A stretch of DNA of 15,851 bases from Armatimonadota bacterium. Lineage in GTDB: Bacteria > Armatimonadota > Chthonomonadetes > Chthonomonadales > Chthonomonadaceae. The DNA lies in contig JAPLCR010000322.1 of the NCBI GenBank assembly GCA_026392135.1, positions 1,730 to 17,580 on the forward strand. Reading direction: 5' to 3'. Below, piece by piece: positions 1 to 6,965 of the stretch. The first letter of the stretch is position 1, and every line of letters begins with the position of its first letter. A program made the translations under genes and the position numbers. A model generated the notes under the pieces. The model was not told where the DNA came from. It was given only the letters and a program-made list of their open reading frames with translations, and searched no databases.

Positions 1-449
1 ATCGCAAAAATGTGTTGTACTGCGTACAATCTAGAAACTGCCCGCGCTCTAATTATTGCTCCACGTTGCCTAATCACATCTGCCTGATGTAAACGCTCCA
101 AGCTGTCGTCTAGCCTATGTCCATAAAGACATTTCAAATCCTTTATGCTTTGAGAGCCGGAAGTGAGCATATGAAGTAGACGCAGGTCAATCAGCTGAAG
201 ATTGAGGCGGCAGTGATGCCACCTTTCAGTTGTTGCCACTTTCCAGACAACGACTACTAAATCTGGAAAACCCGATTCTAGACGCGGCTCATGAAACAAA
301 GTGGCTCTACAGCCACTCGGCACACGAACAGTGAACTTATCCAAAAAAGCATTTAACATCTCCTGCTCTGGTCCCTGCCGCGATTGGCGGGCGTTAAGAC
401 CAGTTATACCAACACTGTGCCTTGTATCAATGAATGCAGAAGACACCAT
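1..449 (-). CDS. Partial unknown protein, possible nuclease-like domain plus winged helix
   Basis: An open frame on the minus strand starts with ATG at 449 and continues without a stop to the window edge, giving 149 residues of the N-terminal part. The start is supported by a GAGGAG ribosome site 7 bases upstream and by a strong promoter further up. I do not recognise the family. Residues 54-70 contain E-P-R-L-E-S-G-F-P-D-L followed by a run of valines and W-K; an acidic residue before a G-x-P-D strand recalls PD-(D/E)xK nuclease folds, but the final E/D-x-K element is not clear. Residues about 85-137 look helical and end in a strand pair, as in a winged-helix DNA-binding domain. One hand-counted 60-base stretch (121-180) is about 38% G+C, below the housekeeping genes here, which suggests acquisition. 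That the gene is real is fairly sure; its function is not known. Confidence 0.72.
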   Translation of the reverse strand, partial: MVSSAFIDTRHSVGITGLNARQSRQGPEQEMLNAFLDKFTVRVPSGCRATLFHEPRLESGFPDLVVVVWKVATTERWHHCRLNLQLIDLRLLHMLTSGSQSIKDLKCLYGHRLDDSLERLHQADVIRQRGAIIRARAVSRLYAVQHIFA

Positions 450-542
450 TTTCTTTCTCCTCACCAAAATAGAGATGGGTGTACTGAGCGAAATCATGCG
501 CCAAATTTGCTACAGCAGGTTGAAGGGTGTCCTACTTACAAA

Positions 543-571
543 AGTATAACAGTACTCATCAAGACTGTCAA
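543..571 (-). promoter_or_regulatory. Sigma70-type promoter for the left-edge gene
   Basis: Read on the minus strand, a perfect TTGACA (571-566) is followed by a 17-base spacer and TATACT (548-543). Transcription would start near 536 and give a leader of roughly 85 bases before the ATG at 449. It lies in the gap after the zwf stop codon, so the left-edge gene probably has its own transcript. This is the best-matching promoter I see in the window. Confidence 0.75.
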
Positions 572-625
572 GTAACTTTTCAAAATTCAATGCCGCATTT
601 CATACCCGCCACATTTAATCTTGTT

Positions 626-2161
626 CTACTCTGGGATATGCCAAGCCGCCTTGCCCGTAAGCAGCCTGTTCGCCGCTTCGGGTCCCCACGTCCCTGCCGC
701 GTAGTTCGGGGCCGACAAGATAGGCGATATAAGTGCCCACGCCGTCTCAACCTCATCGTCTCGCGCAAACAGGGAGGCATCACCGCGCACAGTGTCGTAA
801 ATCAGGCGCTCGTAAGCGTCGCTGATGGGCGTATCAAAACTCGCTCCGTAGCGGAAATCCATGCGAACGGGTTGCGCTTTGAACTGCGCTCCCGGGGCTT
901 TGGAGGTTATCTCCATATACGCGCCTTCGTCTGGCTGAATCCGAATCACGAGGCGGTTGGGCTGTATCGCCGACCAGTTCTGCCGTGCAAAGAGAATGTC
1001 GGGTATCGCCTTGAACTGTATCTGCACCTCGGTCACGCGGCGCGGAAGCCGTTTACCCGCCTGAACGTAGAACGGAACCCCTGCCCATCTCCAGTTCTCA
1101 ATGCTAAACCGAAACGCTGCGAAAGTCTCCGTGTCCGAACGGGGGTCAACCCCCTCCTCCTGCCGATACCCCGTCACCTCTTCCCTACTCTCTCCAAACT
1201 CCTGCAGCCCCGCGCCGTACTGCCCGCGCACTGTCCATTTCGCCACGTCTTCTGGAGTAAAGGGGCGTATGGATTTCAGGACTTTCACCTTTTCATCGCG
1301 AATTGCGTCGGCGTTTAGGGCGACGGGCGGCTCCATCGCTATCAGCGTCATAACCTGCATAGCGTGATTTTGAACCATGTCACGGGTGATGCCGGACTGC
1401 TCGAAGTAGTTGCCGCGCCCCTCCACACCCAGAGTCTCCGCGACGGTTATCTGCACATTATCGATGTAACGCCCGTTCCAAAGCGGCTCAAAAATCTGAT
1501 TTGCGAAGCGCAAAACAAGGATATTCTGCACCGTCTCCTTGCCGAGATAGTGGTCTATACGATATATCTGGTCTTCAGAGAAGTAGGTTTTGAGTTCTGC
1601 GTTCAGGGCTTTCGCGGAGGCGAGGTCGTAGCCGAAGGGCTTCTCTACCACCAGACGCGCCCACCCCTCTTCGGAGCCGGGACGATTAAGCCCCGCCTCA
1701 CCGAGATGATGGATTATCTCGCTGAAGTTTTCGGGGGGGGTAGCAAGATAGAAGACGCGGCTGCCCGGTATCTTGTACTGCGCGTCCAACTCGGTCAGCC
1801 GATTTGAGAGGCGGTCATACCCCTCCGAGTCGTCAAGAGTCGAGCGGAGGTAGTAGATATGGCTCGCGAACTCATCCCACTCCGCGCCATCTACGGGTAG
1901 ATGGGGGGCGAAAGCCCGCACCGCCTCCCGCGATTCGGCGCGAAAGCTGTCGTCGTTCTTATCGCGGCGGGCAAAAGCGACGATGACAAAGGGGTCGGGT
2001 AGGAGTCCCTGCAACTTCAAGCGAAAAAGCGCAGGGACGATTTTGCGGCGGGTAAGGTCGCCTGTTGCGCCAAACAGCACAAACGCGCAGGGCGATACCT
2101 CATAACTCTGCGGCTCCGCCTGCTCATATCCAATTTCGGGAAGAGAGATACCTGTGGGCAT
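626..2161 (-). CDS. zwf: Glucose-6-phosphate 1-dehydrogenase
   Basis: Cytosolic enzyme that oxidises glucose 6-phosphate to 6-phosphogluconolactone with NAD(P)+, the first step of the oxidative pentose phosphate pathway. The 511-residue length matches the family. The N-terminal Rossmann loop GATGDL is at residues 31-36, V-V-E-K-P-F-G at 171-177, and the substrate/catalytic signature R-I-D-H-Y-L-G-K-E at 201-209, with the Asp203-His204 dyad. The second conserved block D-M-V-Q-N-H, with general-base His266, and W-R-W-A-G-V-P-F-Y in the C-terminal domain are also present. The gene is 5 bases downstream of gnd, so the two are almost certainly co-transcribed. The lactonase gene pgl, which often accompanies them, is not in this window. 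No clear terminator follows the stop codon. Confidence 0.97.
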   Translation of the reverse strand: MPTGISLPEIGYEQAEPQSYEVSPCAFVLFGATGDLTRRKIVPALFRLKLQGLLPDPFVIVAFARRDKNDDSFRAESREAVRAFAPHLPVDGAEWDEFASHIYYLRSTLDDSEGYDRLSNRLTELDAQYKIPGSRVFYLATPPENFSEIIHHLGEAGLNRPGSEEGWARLVVEKPFGYDLASAKALNAELKTYFSEDQIYRIDHYLGKETVQNILVLRFANQIFEPLWNGRYIDNVQITVAETLGVEGRGNYFEQSGITRDMVQNHAMQVMTLIAMEPPVALNADAIRDEKVKVLKSIRPFTPEDVAKWTVRGQYGAGLQEFGESREEVTGYRQEEGVDPRSDTETFAAFRFSIENWRWAGVPFYVQAGKRLPRRVTEVQIQFKAIPDILFARQNWSAIQPNRLVIRIQPDEGAYMEITSKAPGAQFKAQPVRMDFRYGASFDTPISDAYERLIYDTVRGDASLFARDDEVETAWALISPILSAPNYAAGTWGPEAANRLLTGKAAWHIPE

Positions 2162-2166
2162 GGAAC

Positions 2167-3078
2167 CTATTCGTCTTTCTTGGGGCGCACGGCGTGACCG
2201 CCGAACTCTTTTCGTAGCGCGGCGAGAACCTTTGCGCCGAAGCTTTCGTGTTGACGCGAACGGAATCGCAGATAGAGCGAGAGCGCGATGATTGGGGCAG
2301 GAACGCCGTACTCAATGGTAGACTCCACTGCCCAGCGTCCTTCGCCGGAATCCTCTACGTAGTCCTCAATGTCTTCCAGACCGGGGTCTTTTTTGAACGC
2401 ATCCGCCGCCAACTCCAGTAGCCACGAACGCACGACGCTTCCATGATTCCAGAGGTCGCATATCGCAGGCAGGTCGAGGTTAGGGTAGGGCGAACTCTTC
2501 ATCATCTCGAAGCCCTCCGCGTAGGACTGCATAAGCGCGTACTCAATACCGTTATGCACCATCTTCACGTAGTGCCCCGCGCCCGCGCCCCCCACATAGA
2601 GCAGACCGCCCTCCTGCGCGAGAGAGGCTAGGAGCGGCTCCACTACCTCATACGTCTCCTTCTCACCGCCAACCATGAGGCAGTATCCCTCTTGAAGCCC
2701 CCAAATTCCGCCAGAGGTTCCCACATCTAGGAACCGTTTACCCTGTGCTTGCGTTGTATCGTGGTGGCGAATCGTATCAGTGTACTTCGAGTTTCCGCCG
2801 TCAATAATAATATCTCCAGGCGAAAGCAGGTCGGTGATTTCGGTAAGGGCTTGCTCGGTTATCGCGCCTGCGGGAACCATCACCCAGACGACACGCGGCG
2901 ACTGCTCCAACGCGCCCACAAGCTCGGCGTAGGAACTCACGCCTGTCGCGCCGATGTTCGCCACGCGGTCGCGTGCTTGCGGAGAGGGGTCGCAACCCAC
3001 TACACGATGTCCAGCGATTGTCAAACGCTCCGCCATGTTGCCGCCCATGCGCCCAAGTCCAACGATTCCTATCTCCAT
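2167..3078 (-). CDS. gnd: 6-phosphogluconate dehydrogenase, decarboxylating, short form
   Basis: Converts 6-phosphogluconate to ribulose 5-phosphate and CO2. At 303 residues it belongs to the short (YqeC/GntZ-like) class rather than the ~470-residue form. The N-terminal nucleotide-binding loop G-L-G-R-M-G-G-N is at residues 7-14, the substrate loop G-T-S-G-G-I-W-G at 120-127, and the catalytic Lys/Asn pair is K172 and N176 in K-M-V-H-N. Asp30 at the end of the second strand (G-C-D-P) is an acidic residue where NADP-preferring enzymes usually have Asn-Arg, so I infer NAD+ preference. The ATG at 3078 has a GGAGG site 5 bases upstream. It is the first gene of the gnd-zwf operon. Confidence 0.96.
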   Translation of the reverse strand: MEIGIVGLGRMGGNMAERLTIAGHRVVGCDPSPQARDRVANIGATGVSSYAELVGALEQSPRVVWVMVPAGAITEQALTEITDLLSPGDIIIDGGNSKYTDTIRHHDTTQAQGKRFLDVGTSGGIWGLQEGYCLMVGGEKETYEVVEPLLASLAQEGGLLYVGGAGAGHYVKMVHNGIEYALMQSYAEGFEMMKSSPYPNLDLPAICDLWNHGSVVRSWLLELAADAFKKDPGLEDIEDYVEDSGEGRWAVESTIEYGVPAPIIALSLYLRFRSRQHESFGAKVLAALRKEFGGHAVRPKKDE

Positions 3079-3378
3079 ACGTTCCTCCTAGTAGTTTCTG
3101 TGGAAGCGAAGCGGACTCACTCTCTTTGTCCGTAACCTACGTCTTTGTAACCTCATTGTACCCGTTTAAGGGAGATTATCGGGAAATTTTAGGAACGGGG
3201 AGAGGAGTCGGTCTTTGGGGAATCTACCACGAAAATGGCAATGCAACCTAGCCCCATAACCCCCTTCCCGAAACGGGAAGGGGGAACCACTGCCGCTAAC
3301 GAGGCTAGCGTTACAACCTCAAAACTACCTACTTCTTTTTTCTGAAACGTCAAGCGGGGGGAAACAGTCAATCAATCT
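3079..3378. other. Intergenic region upstream of gnd
   Basis: This 300-base gap lies between the accessory island and gnd. I find no open frame with a credible start and ribosome site. It contains the perfect palindrome at 3260-3284 and, next to it, a weaker CGCTA/TAGCG inverted pair around 3293-3312. The gnd promoter must be here, but I could not find a well-matched -35/-10 pair. TACAAT, read on the minus strand near 3155, is the only decent -10-like hexamer, and it lacks a -35. Confidence 0.6.
3260..3284. repeat. Perfect 11-bp palindrome with 3-base loop
   Basis: CCCCCTTCCCG and its exact reverse complement flank AAA, which would fold into a very stable hairpin on either strand. There is no T-run on either side, so it is not a standard rho-independent terminator. 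It sits downstream of the accessory genes and upstream of gnd, where it could block read-through or protect a 3' end. It could also be one copy of a dispersed palindromic repeat; there is only one copy in this window. Confidence 0.7.
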
Positions 3379-3700
3379 TCACCCAATAGGCTCTCCGCAA
3401 GCGTCGTCATAGAGGTCGGGTTCATCGGCAAGCCAATCAAAGGCTCCTCCTACTCTCGCCAACGCCGCAATCTCAAAATCGGCGTTCATATTGCGCTGGA
3501 ACTCCGCTAAATCTTCTTCCGCTTGACGAATCTCTTCTGGACTGTCCGTCGCTTCGGAAACGAGCCACGACTGAAGCAGAGCGATGGCGGCGTTCTCGTC
3601 GTCTATAGGTTTAACGGAGGCAGGGGGCAAGTCCCTTTTGCTTGGCGGCAGTCGCAATATGCGCTTCTTCGGCGGGGGTGAAGGTTATCACAAGGCTCAT
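3379..3700 (-). pseudogene. Small antitoxin-like protein gene broken by a one-base frameshift
   Basis: ATG at 3700 has an ideal AGGAGG site 7 bases upstream (3713-3708) and opens M-S-L-V-I-T-F-T-P-A-E-E-A, a typical start for small ribbon-helix-helix-like proteins. The frame stops at 3611 after 29 residues. A second frame, shifted by one base, runs from about 3657 to 3379 and contains D-D-E-N-A-A-I-A-L-L-Q-S-W and an acidic D-S-P-E-E-I-R-Q-A-E segment. Dropping one base from the five-base G run at 3623-3627 (C run on the coding strand) joins both frames into a continuous 106-residue protein. The long piece alone would need a TTG start at 3657 with no obvious ribosome site. This is either a real recent mutation or a sequencing error in a homopolymer. 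The function is unproven; similarity to small antitoxins is from memory. Confidence 0.65.
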
Positions 3701-3707
3701 TGCGTCG

Positions 3708-3713
3708 CCTCCT
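3708..3713 (-). promoter_or_regulatory. Ribosome binding site that fixes the start at 3700
   Basis: On the minus strand AGGAGG lies 7 bases before the ATG at 3700. This is the strongest argument that translation starts there and not at the TTG at 3657, and therefore that the gene carries a frameshift. Confidence 0.7.
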
Positions 3714-3754
3714 CTTGAGAGCGAAAGCACTCTCCTCTCTCATTATACGAAATC

Positions 3755-3894
3755 CTGTTTCGTTCCATACGCCCCGCCTACCCCTCCTTCGGAAACTCAA
3801 CCGACATTCTCCCGCCGAGTTGATGGAAGAACGGATTCTGTCCCGCCTCGTTCAGAAGCAGATGCGAGTCTAGGTCGATATAGTCGAACGCGCC
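3755..3894 (-). pseudogene. Truncated duplicate of the dipeptide epimerase 3' end and xisI start
   Basis: This 140-base stretch aligns without gaps to 5886-6025, with 16 mismatches by hand count (about 89% identity). It encodes the last 38 residues of the epimerase (G-A-F-D-Y-I-D-L-D-S-H onward) in an unbroken frame ending in TAG. It then continues through the intergenic junction into the first bases of an xisI-like start (M-E-R-N-R). Most differences are synonymous. Similarity ends abruptly on both sides: 8 bases after the stop codon of the PIN toxin gene, and within the first codons of the xisI copy. It is the leftover of a second epimerase-xisI locus, cut on both sides by other sequence. 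No start codon or ribosome site serves the epimerase piece. Confidence 0.88.
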
Positions 3895-3902
3895 TATGGA
3901 TA

Positions 3903-4391
3903 CTACAAATCTATAAGCTCTACTATTACGCCAGACGCATTCCGCGTCGCCTGTTTCTGCAATCCCTCATCCAAAGTGAGCAGTGTAGCGGGTCTTGTTT
4001 CGGAAAGCGCTTGAGCGAGCGCGATGTAGATGCTATCCGCAGAACGATAACACGTATAGTCGCCTCTTATGGTTTCCGCGCGAAAGATAAGGTCTGCCTC
4101 TCCATTCGGCGGAGGAAGGATAAAACCGTACAGCGTATGGAAGTCCTTAACCGCCCGTCTATGTTCTTCATTGGTGAGGGTTTTGTCATTTTCTTTCATA
4201 CGGCACAAAGTGAAAAGCGTCTCAGAGACCAATACGCCCGGCGCAAAGAAATCGCAATTCAAAGCGATGTAGCGATTAACCGCGGCAGTGGCGTGTAGGT
4301 ATGTGTTTTTCTCTTTTGACGCAAGAGAAACGACCACCGTCGCGTCGAGGATAACCGCTTGGCGAACCCTAATCGCTACTGGTAACTCCAT
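3903..4391 (-). CDS. vapC: PIN-domain ribonuclease toxin, VapC-like
   Basis: A 162-residue PIN-domain protein, the class of Mg2+-dependent ribonucleases that act as toxins in VapBC-type pairs. The expected acidic residues are visible: D16 in V-I-L-D-A-T, E57 in V-S-E-T-L-F, D119 in S-A-D-S-I-Y-I-A, and D141 in L-L-T-L-D-E-G-L. The alternation of hydrophobic strands and helices fits the fold. Its ATG at 4391 overlaps the 3' end of the upstream antitoxin gene by 23 bases, which suggests translational coupling. The ten or so residues before the first strand could mean a slightly later true start. The RNA target cannot be told from sequence. Confidence 0.85.
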   Translation of the reverse strand: MELPVAIRVRQAVILDATVVVSLASKEKNTYLHATAAVNRYIALNCDFFAPGVLVSETLFTLCRMKENDKTLTNEEHRRAVKDFHTLYGFILPPPNGEADLIFRAETIRGDYTCYRSADSIYIALAQALSETRPATLLTLDEGLQKQATRNASGVIVELIDL

Positions 4392-4647
4392 ACATCGTCC
4401 CTTCTCTCGCCTCTCTAACCAATTTAACTATGTCAGAGCCTTCAATCGCAGGATTGCTCTTCTGGCTCTCCGAAATTTCGCGCATCGCCGCAAAGCCCGC
4501 TTCGTTTCTGAGGGAAGTTCTCGCGTCATTGCGACTAACGCTGACGACAACCTCCTCACCGGGTTGAAGCCCTAACTCTTGCGCCTCTTCCGGTAGTTCC
4601 AAGAGGCGATTTTCTCTTACTTTTACGTGGTAGTATGTGGTTGTCAT
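4369..4647 (-). CDS. AbrB-like antitoxin partner of the PIN toxin
   Basis: A 92-residue protein whose first ~40 residues (Y-Y-H-V-K-V-R-E-N-R ... L-G-L-Q-P-G-E-E-V-V-V-S-V) have the pattern of a swapped-hairpin AbrB/SpoVT DNA-binding domain: a strand, a 'lPee...lgl.pGd.v' turn, then a strand. The C-terminal half is charged and probably forms the toxin-binding tail. It precedes the PIN gene and overlaps it, the usual antitoxin-first order, and by analogy would autorepress the operon. ATG at 4647 follows an AGGAAA site. No well-matched promoter was found in the 86 bases upstream. Confidence 0.75.
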   Translation of the reverse strand: MTTTYYHVKVRENRLLELPEEAQELGLQPGEEVVVSVSRNDARTSLRNEAGFAAMREISESQKSNPAIEGSDIVKLVREAREGTMYGVTSSD

Positions 4648-4733
4648 TGTTTGTATTTCCTGAATCGTCTACTATGGGATCTGTCACGCTACCTCACAGC
4701 CATCAATCCTAGTGCGATGTATCGTCAATGCCT

Positions 4734-5447
4734 CTACTCTTGTTTGGGCAATGGGAAACGCTCTAACAATACCCTAGCCATTCGGGATATAGCCTTTACA
4801 GACGAATGCCATAAGCTCACTGCATCGTATCTATCTAATATCTTTCCGCCGTGTGTTATCGGATTGCGGTCGTATATTCGTATATCGCTTACGGCATCTA
4901 GAGACGCAAATAACTCAGGTCTACCCTGTCGCGCCATATTTTCAATACGGTTTTCTATTTCACTCCAAGAGAGGCTAGCGCTGGACTCCCCAGTTATCTG
5001 TTCGTGAAAATGCTTTACCATCATCTCCACGCTTCGACCAAGATAAAACGCCATGCCATCAAATAGCCCATTTTGAAAACATTTCTCAGCGTCAATAAAC
5101 CCATCTTGGACAAGTGAAGGGAGCCATGCCCAAACTCCCGGCGACATTGTCTCAATCAGCTTTTCAGAGGATAGGTGAACATCCTTCACAGACGCATTAA
5201 TGGTAGCATTCTCCTGCTCTTTGAGTTCGTCATGCACAAACCCCAAAAGAGCCTGAGAGATGTCTTGGCCATCATCCATGCCAACGTTGTTACGCACATA
5301 GTCGCGAGTATTACCCTCGGATTTGGAAAGCCCCATCTCTTGTAGCCTTTCCGACACCCTCAACGCATCTTCAAGCGTACCGCCAACCCAAATATCGTTT
5401 ATATAAACGCCCAGCAAAACGTAGTCAAACGCTGAGTTCTGTTTCAT
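4734..5447 (-). CDS. Unknown protein with HEPN-like RNPITH motif
   Basis: A 237-residue soluble protein with no signal peptide or membrane segment. I do not recognise the full-length family. The C-terminal ~110 residues look all-helical and contain D-R-N-P-I-T-H-G-G at 193-201, matching the R-N-x3-H arrangement (R194, H199) found in HEPN domains. Many HEPN proteins are toxin or defence RNases, while others are non-catalytic. The N-terminal ~100 residues are acidic and mostly helical. One hand-counted 60-base line (5041-5100) is about 37% G+C, clearly below the neighbouring epimerase and topA, consistent with horizontal acquisition. The start has an AGAAAGG site. It lies directly upstream of the antitoxin/PIN pair on the same strand, 86 bases apart. 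A HEPN role is an inference from one motif. Confidence 0.72.
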   Translation of the reverse strand: MKQNSAFDYVLLGVYINDIWVGGTLEDALRVSERLQEMGLSKSEGNTRDYVRNNVGMDDGQDISQALLGFVHDELKEQENATINASVKDVHLSSEKLIETMSPGVWAWLPSLVQDGFIDAEKCFQNGLFDGMAFYLGRSVEMMVKHFHEQITGESSASLSWSEIENRIENMARQGRPELFASLDAVSDIRIYDRNPITHGGKILDRYDAVSLWHSSVKAISRMARVLLERFPLPKQE

Positions 5448-5464
5448 TTGTAGCCTTTCTTGTC

Positions 5465-5482
5465 TTGGGAGTTTGTTCCCAA
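5465..5482. repeat. Short inverted repeat before the HEPN-like gene
   Basis: TTGGGA and TCCCAA flank a six-base spacer, 17 bases upstream of the start codon at 5447 and just before its ribosome site. It could be an operator or a small leader hairpin, or a weak hairpin after xisI. There is no T-run, so a terminator is unlikely. Low significance on its own. Confidence 0.3.
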
Positions 5483-5560
5483 AAGCAGGGAAACTTCAGG
5501 AAAGACCAATCTCTCTCCCGTCGCCGCTCGGTTGGCGTTCATATTCTTCTGGTTTCAGAG

Positions 5561-5899
5561 TCACGCGACAGCGAAATCGGTGTAAGGGCGCATAGCGGGA
5601 TGTTGCAAAGCAAGCACGACATCCTCTTTCGGAACGCCCGCTTTCAGAAGGTCGTCCGCAATCCCTTCCTCCGTCCAGTCCTCTTCAATCCAGATTTTGC
5701 CCTCTACAAGTCGGATATGAATGAGCGTGTTGTAAATACGGCTCTGCCCTTGCCAACCGAGGGCGACGAGTAGATAGTGACCGTTTACGTCATCGAAAAC
5801 GCGAACAGTCTCCCTTGAAGGCGCAAGCGGCTGATGCACGAAGAGCGGATGTACGCTCAAGATATTTTGAATGATTTCGGCAACTCTGGTTCGTTCCAT
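5561..5899 (-). CDS. xisI: XisI family protein
   Basis: The 112-residue sequence follows the XisI pattern from end to end: M-E-R start, helix, Y-L-L-V-A-L-G-W (42-49), H-I-R-L-V-E-G-K-I-W-I (61-71), D-W-T-E-E-G-I-A (74-81), L-K-A-G-V-P-K-E-D (85-93), and the C-terminal Y-T-D-F-A-V-A. XisI is named for control of fdxN element excision in heterocystous cyanobacteria, usually with the nuclease-like partner XisH. Many homologues are far from any such element and their role is unknown. No xisH is present here. The start is 9 bases after the epimerase stop codon, so it is probably the third gene of the topA operon and translationally coupled. It is complete, unlike the lost copy near 3760. Confidence 0.9.
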   Translation of the reverse strand: MERTRVAEIIQNILSVHPLFVHQPLAPSRETVRVFDDVNGHYLLVALGWQGQSRIYNTLIHIRLVEGKIWIEEDWTEEGIADDLLKAGVPKEDVVLALQHPAMRPYTDFAVA

Positions 5900-5908
5900 A
5901 CGACCCGG

Positions 5909-6961
5909 CTACCCCTCCGTCAGAAACTCAACCGACATCCGTCCGCCAAGTTGGTGGAAGAACGGATTCTGTCCCTCTTCGTTCAGAAGAAGGTGCGAGT
6001 CTAAATCGATATAGTCGAACGCGCCCGTCCCGCACGCCAAAGCGAGCGACAGCGCGATACTTTGGCGAGTCTCTAGCATACAGCCGAGCATCAGTTTGCG
6101 CCCTGCCCCCTTCGCTATCGCGATAATGTCCAGAACGCCGAAAATTCCGCTCTTGTTCACTTTGCAGTTGAAACCCTGCACGGCGGTCTGAGCGAGGCGA
6201 AGCGCGTGCGCGGGAGTCTGCGCCGATTCGTCCGCGAAGACCGGAACCGGAGAGTTTGCGGCGACCTCCGCCAGCCCCTTGAAGTCCTCTTGCGGAACGG
6301 GTTGCTCTAGCAGTTCGAGGTTAACCCCGTTCGCCACAAGGCGATTCACAAACTCTAAGGCTTGCGACACGGTGTATGCCTGATTCGCGTCCACACGAAT
6401 ACGCGCCGAAGGAGCCGCAGAGCAGACCTCCGCCACCCGCGCATAGTCCGCGTCGAGGTTCGCGCCGCCGCCCACTTTGATTTTGAAGGTCTGAATGCCC
6501 GCCTGCCACGCCAACAGAGCCAAATCGCCCACATCGGAGGTGATAGGGATAGTTATGTCCGTCTCAACAGAATCCGTTGCGGAACCCCACAACTGCGCGA
6601 GCGATAGCCCCGAAACCAGCGACCATGCGTTGAGCAACGCCATCTCTAGCCCACACCTCGCGCTAGGCTCGGCAGGGGCGACGGCTTGGATAACGCGAAC
6701 GACCTCCCGATAGCGCAGAACCTCCATCCCGATAAGTTGCGGCGCGGCGCGCTCCACGGCTTTCGTTACGCTCCCTATCGTCTCCTGCGTTACATACGTT
6801 ACAGGAGAGGCTTCCCCAAACGCCTCACGCCCATCGTCTAGTACAAGGCGAATAGCGACGCAACGCCCCATATCTGCCTGCCCTTGCGAAGTGATGAAGG
6901 GCTGGTAGAGGGGCGTTTCCAGTAGCGCGGCAGTGATGTTTTTTATGCGTGGGAAGGGCAT
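5909..6961 (-). CDS. Dipeptide epimerase, enolase superfamily
   Basis: A 350-residue member of the muconate-lactonizing/L-Ala-D/L-Glu epimerase branch, likely interconverting L,D- and L,L-dipeptides, for example in murein peptide recycling. Catalytic lysines K160 and K162 are in T-F-K-I-K-V-G-G, and K267 on the opposite side is in N-C-K-V-N-K. Metal ligands are D191 (V-D-A-N-Q), E219 (L-L-E-Q-P) and D244 (F-A-D-E-S). G-C-M-L-E (293-297) and the D-x-D pair D319/D321, which binds the dipeptide amino group in this branch, are present. It starts 4 bases after topA and is followed closely by xisI. Substrate specificity cannot be fixed from sequence. Its last 38 codons are duplicated at 3755-3894. 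Confidence 0.92.
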   Translation of the reverse strand: MPFPRIKNITAALLETPLYQPFITSQGQADMGRCVAIRLVLDDGREAFGEASPVTYVTQETIGSVTKAVERAAPQLIGMEVLRYREVVRVIQAVAPAEPSARCGLEMALLNAWSLVSGLSLAQLWGSATDSVETDITIPITSDVGDLALLAWQAGIQTFKIKVGGGANLDADYARVAEVCSAAPSARIRVDANQAYTVSQALEFVNRLVANGVNLELLEQPVPQEDFKGLAEVAANSPVPVFADESAQTPAHALRLAQTAVQGFNCKVNKSGIFGVLDIIAIAKGAGRKLMLGCMLETRQSIALSLALACGTGAFDYIDLDSHLLLNEEGQNPFFHQLGGRMSVEFLTEG

Positions 6962-6965
6962 TAGT

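Noticed and set aside
301..575. Two short plus-strand open frames
   Set aside because: They lie opposite the better-supported left-edge minus-strand gene and its promoter, and lack convincing ribosome sites.
527..1318. Long plus-strand open frame of 263 codons opposite zwf
   Set aside because: It is antisense to the highly conserved zwf, is rich in Arg/Pro from codon complementarity, and has no recognisable domain.
3331..3360. TTGACG on the minus strand as a -35 for gnd
   Set aside because: No acceptable -10 hexamer lies at 16-18 bases, and the resulting leader would be about 250 bases.
3697..3768. 23-codon minus-strand frame starting M-E-R-N-R at the remnant xisI start
   Set aside because: Only the first few codons are homologous to xisI; the rest is unrelated sequence, so it is a by-product of the truncation.
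3642..4298. Plus-strand open frame of 218 codons across the accessory island
   Set aside because: It is antisense to the PIN gene, the epimerase remnant and the small broken gene, and shows no family pattern.
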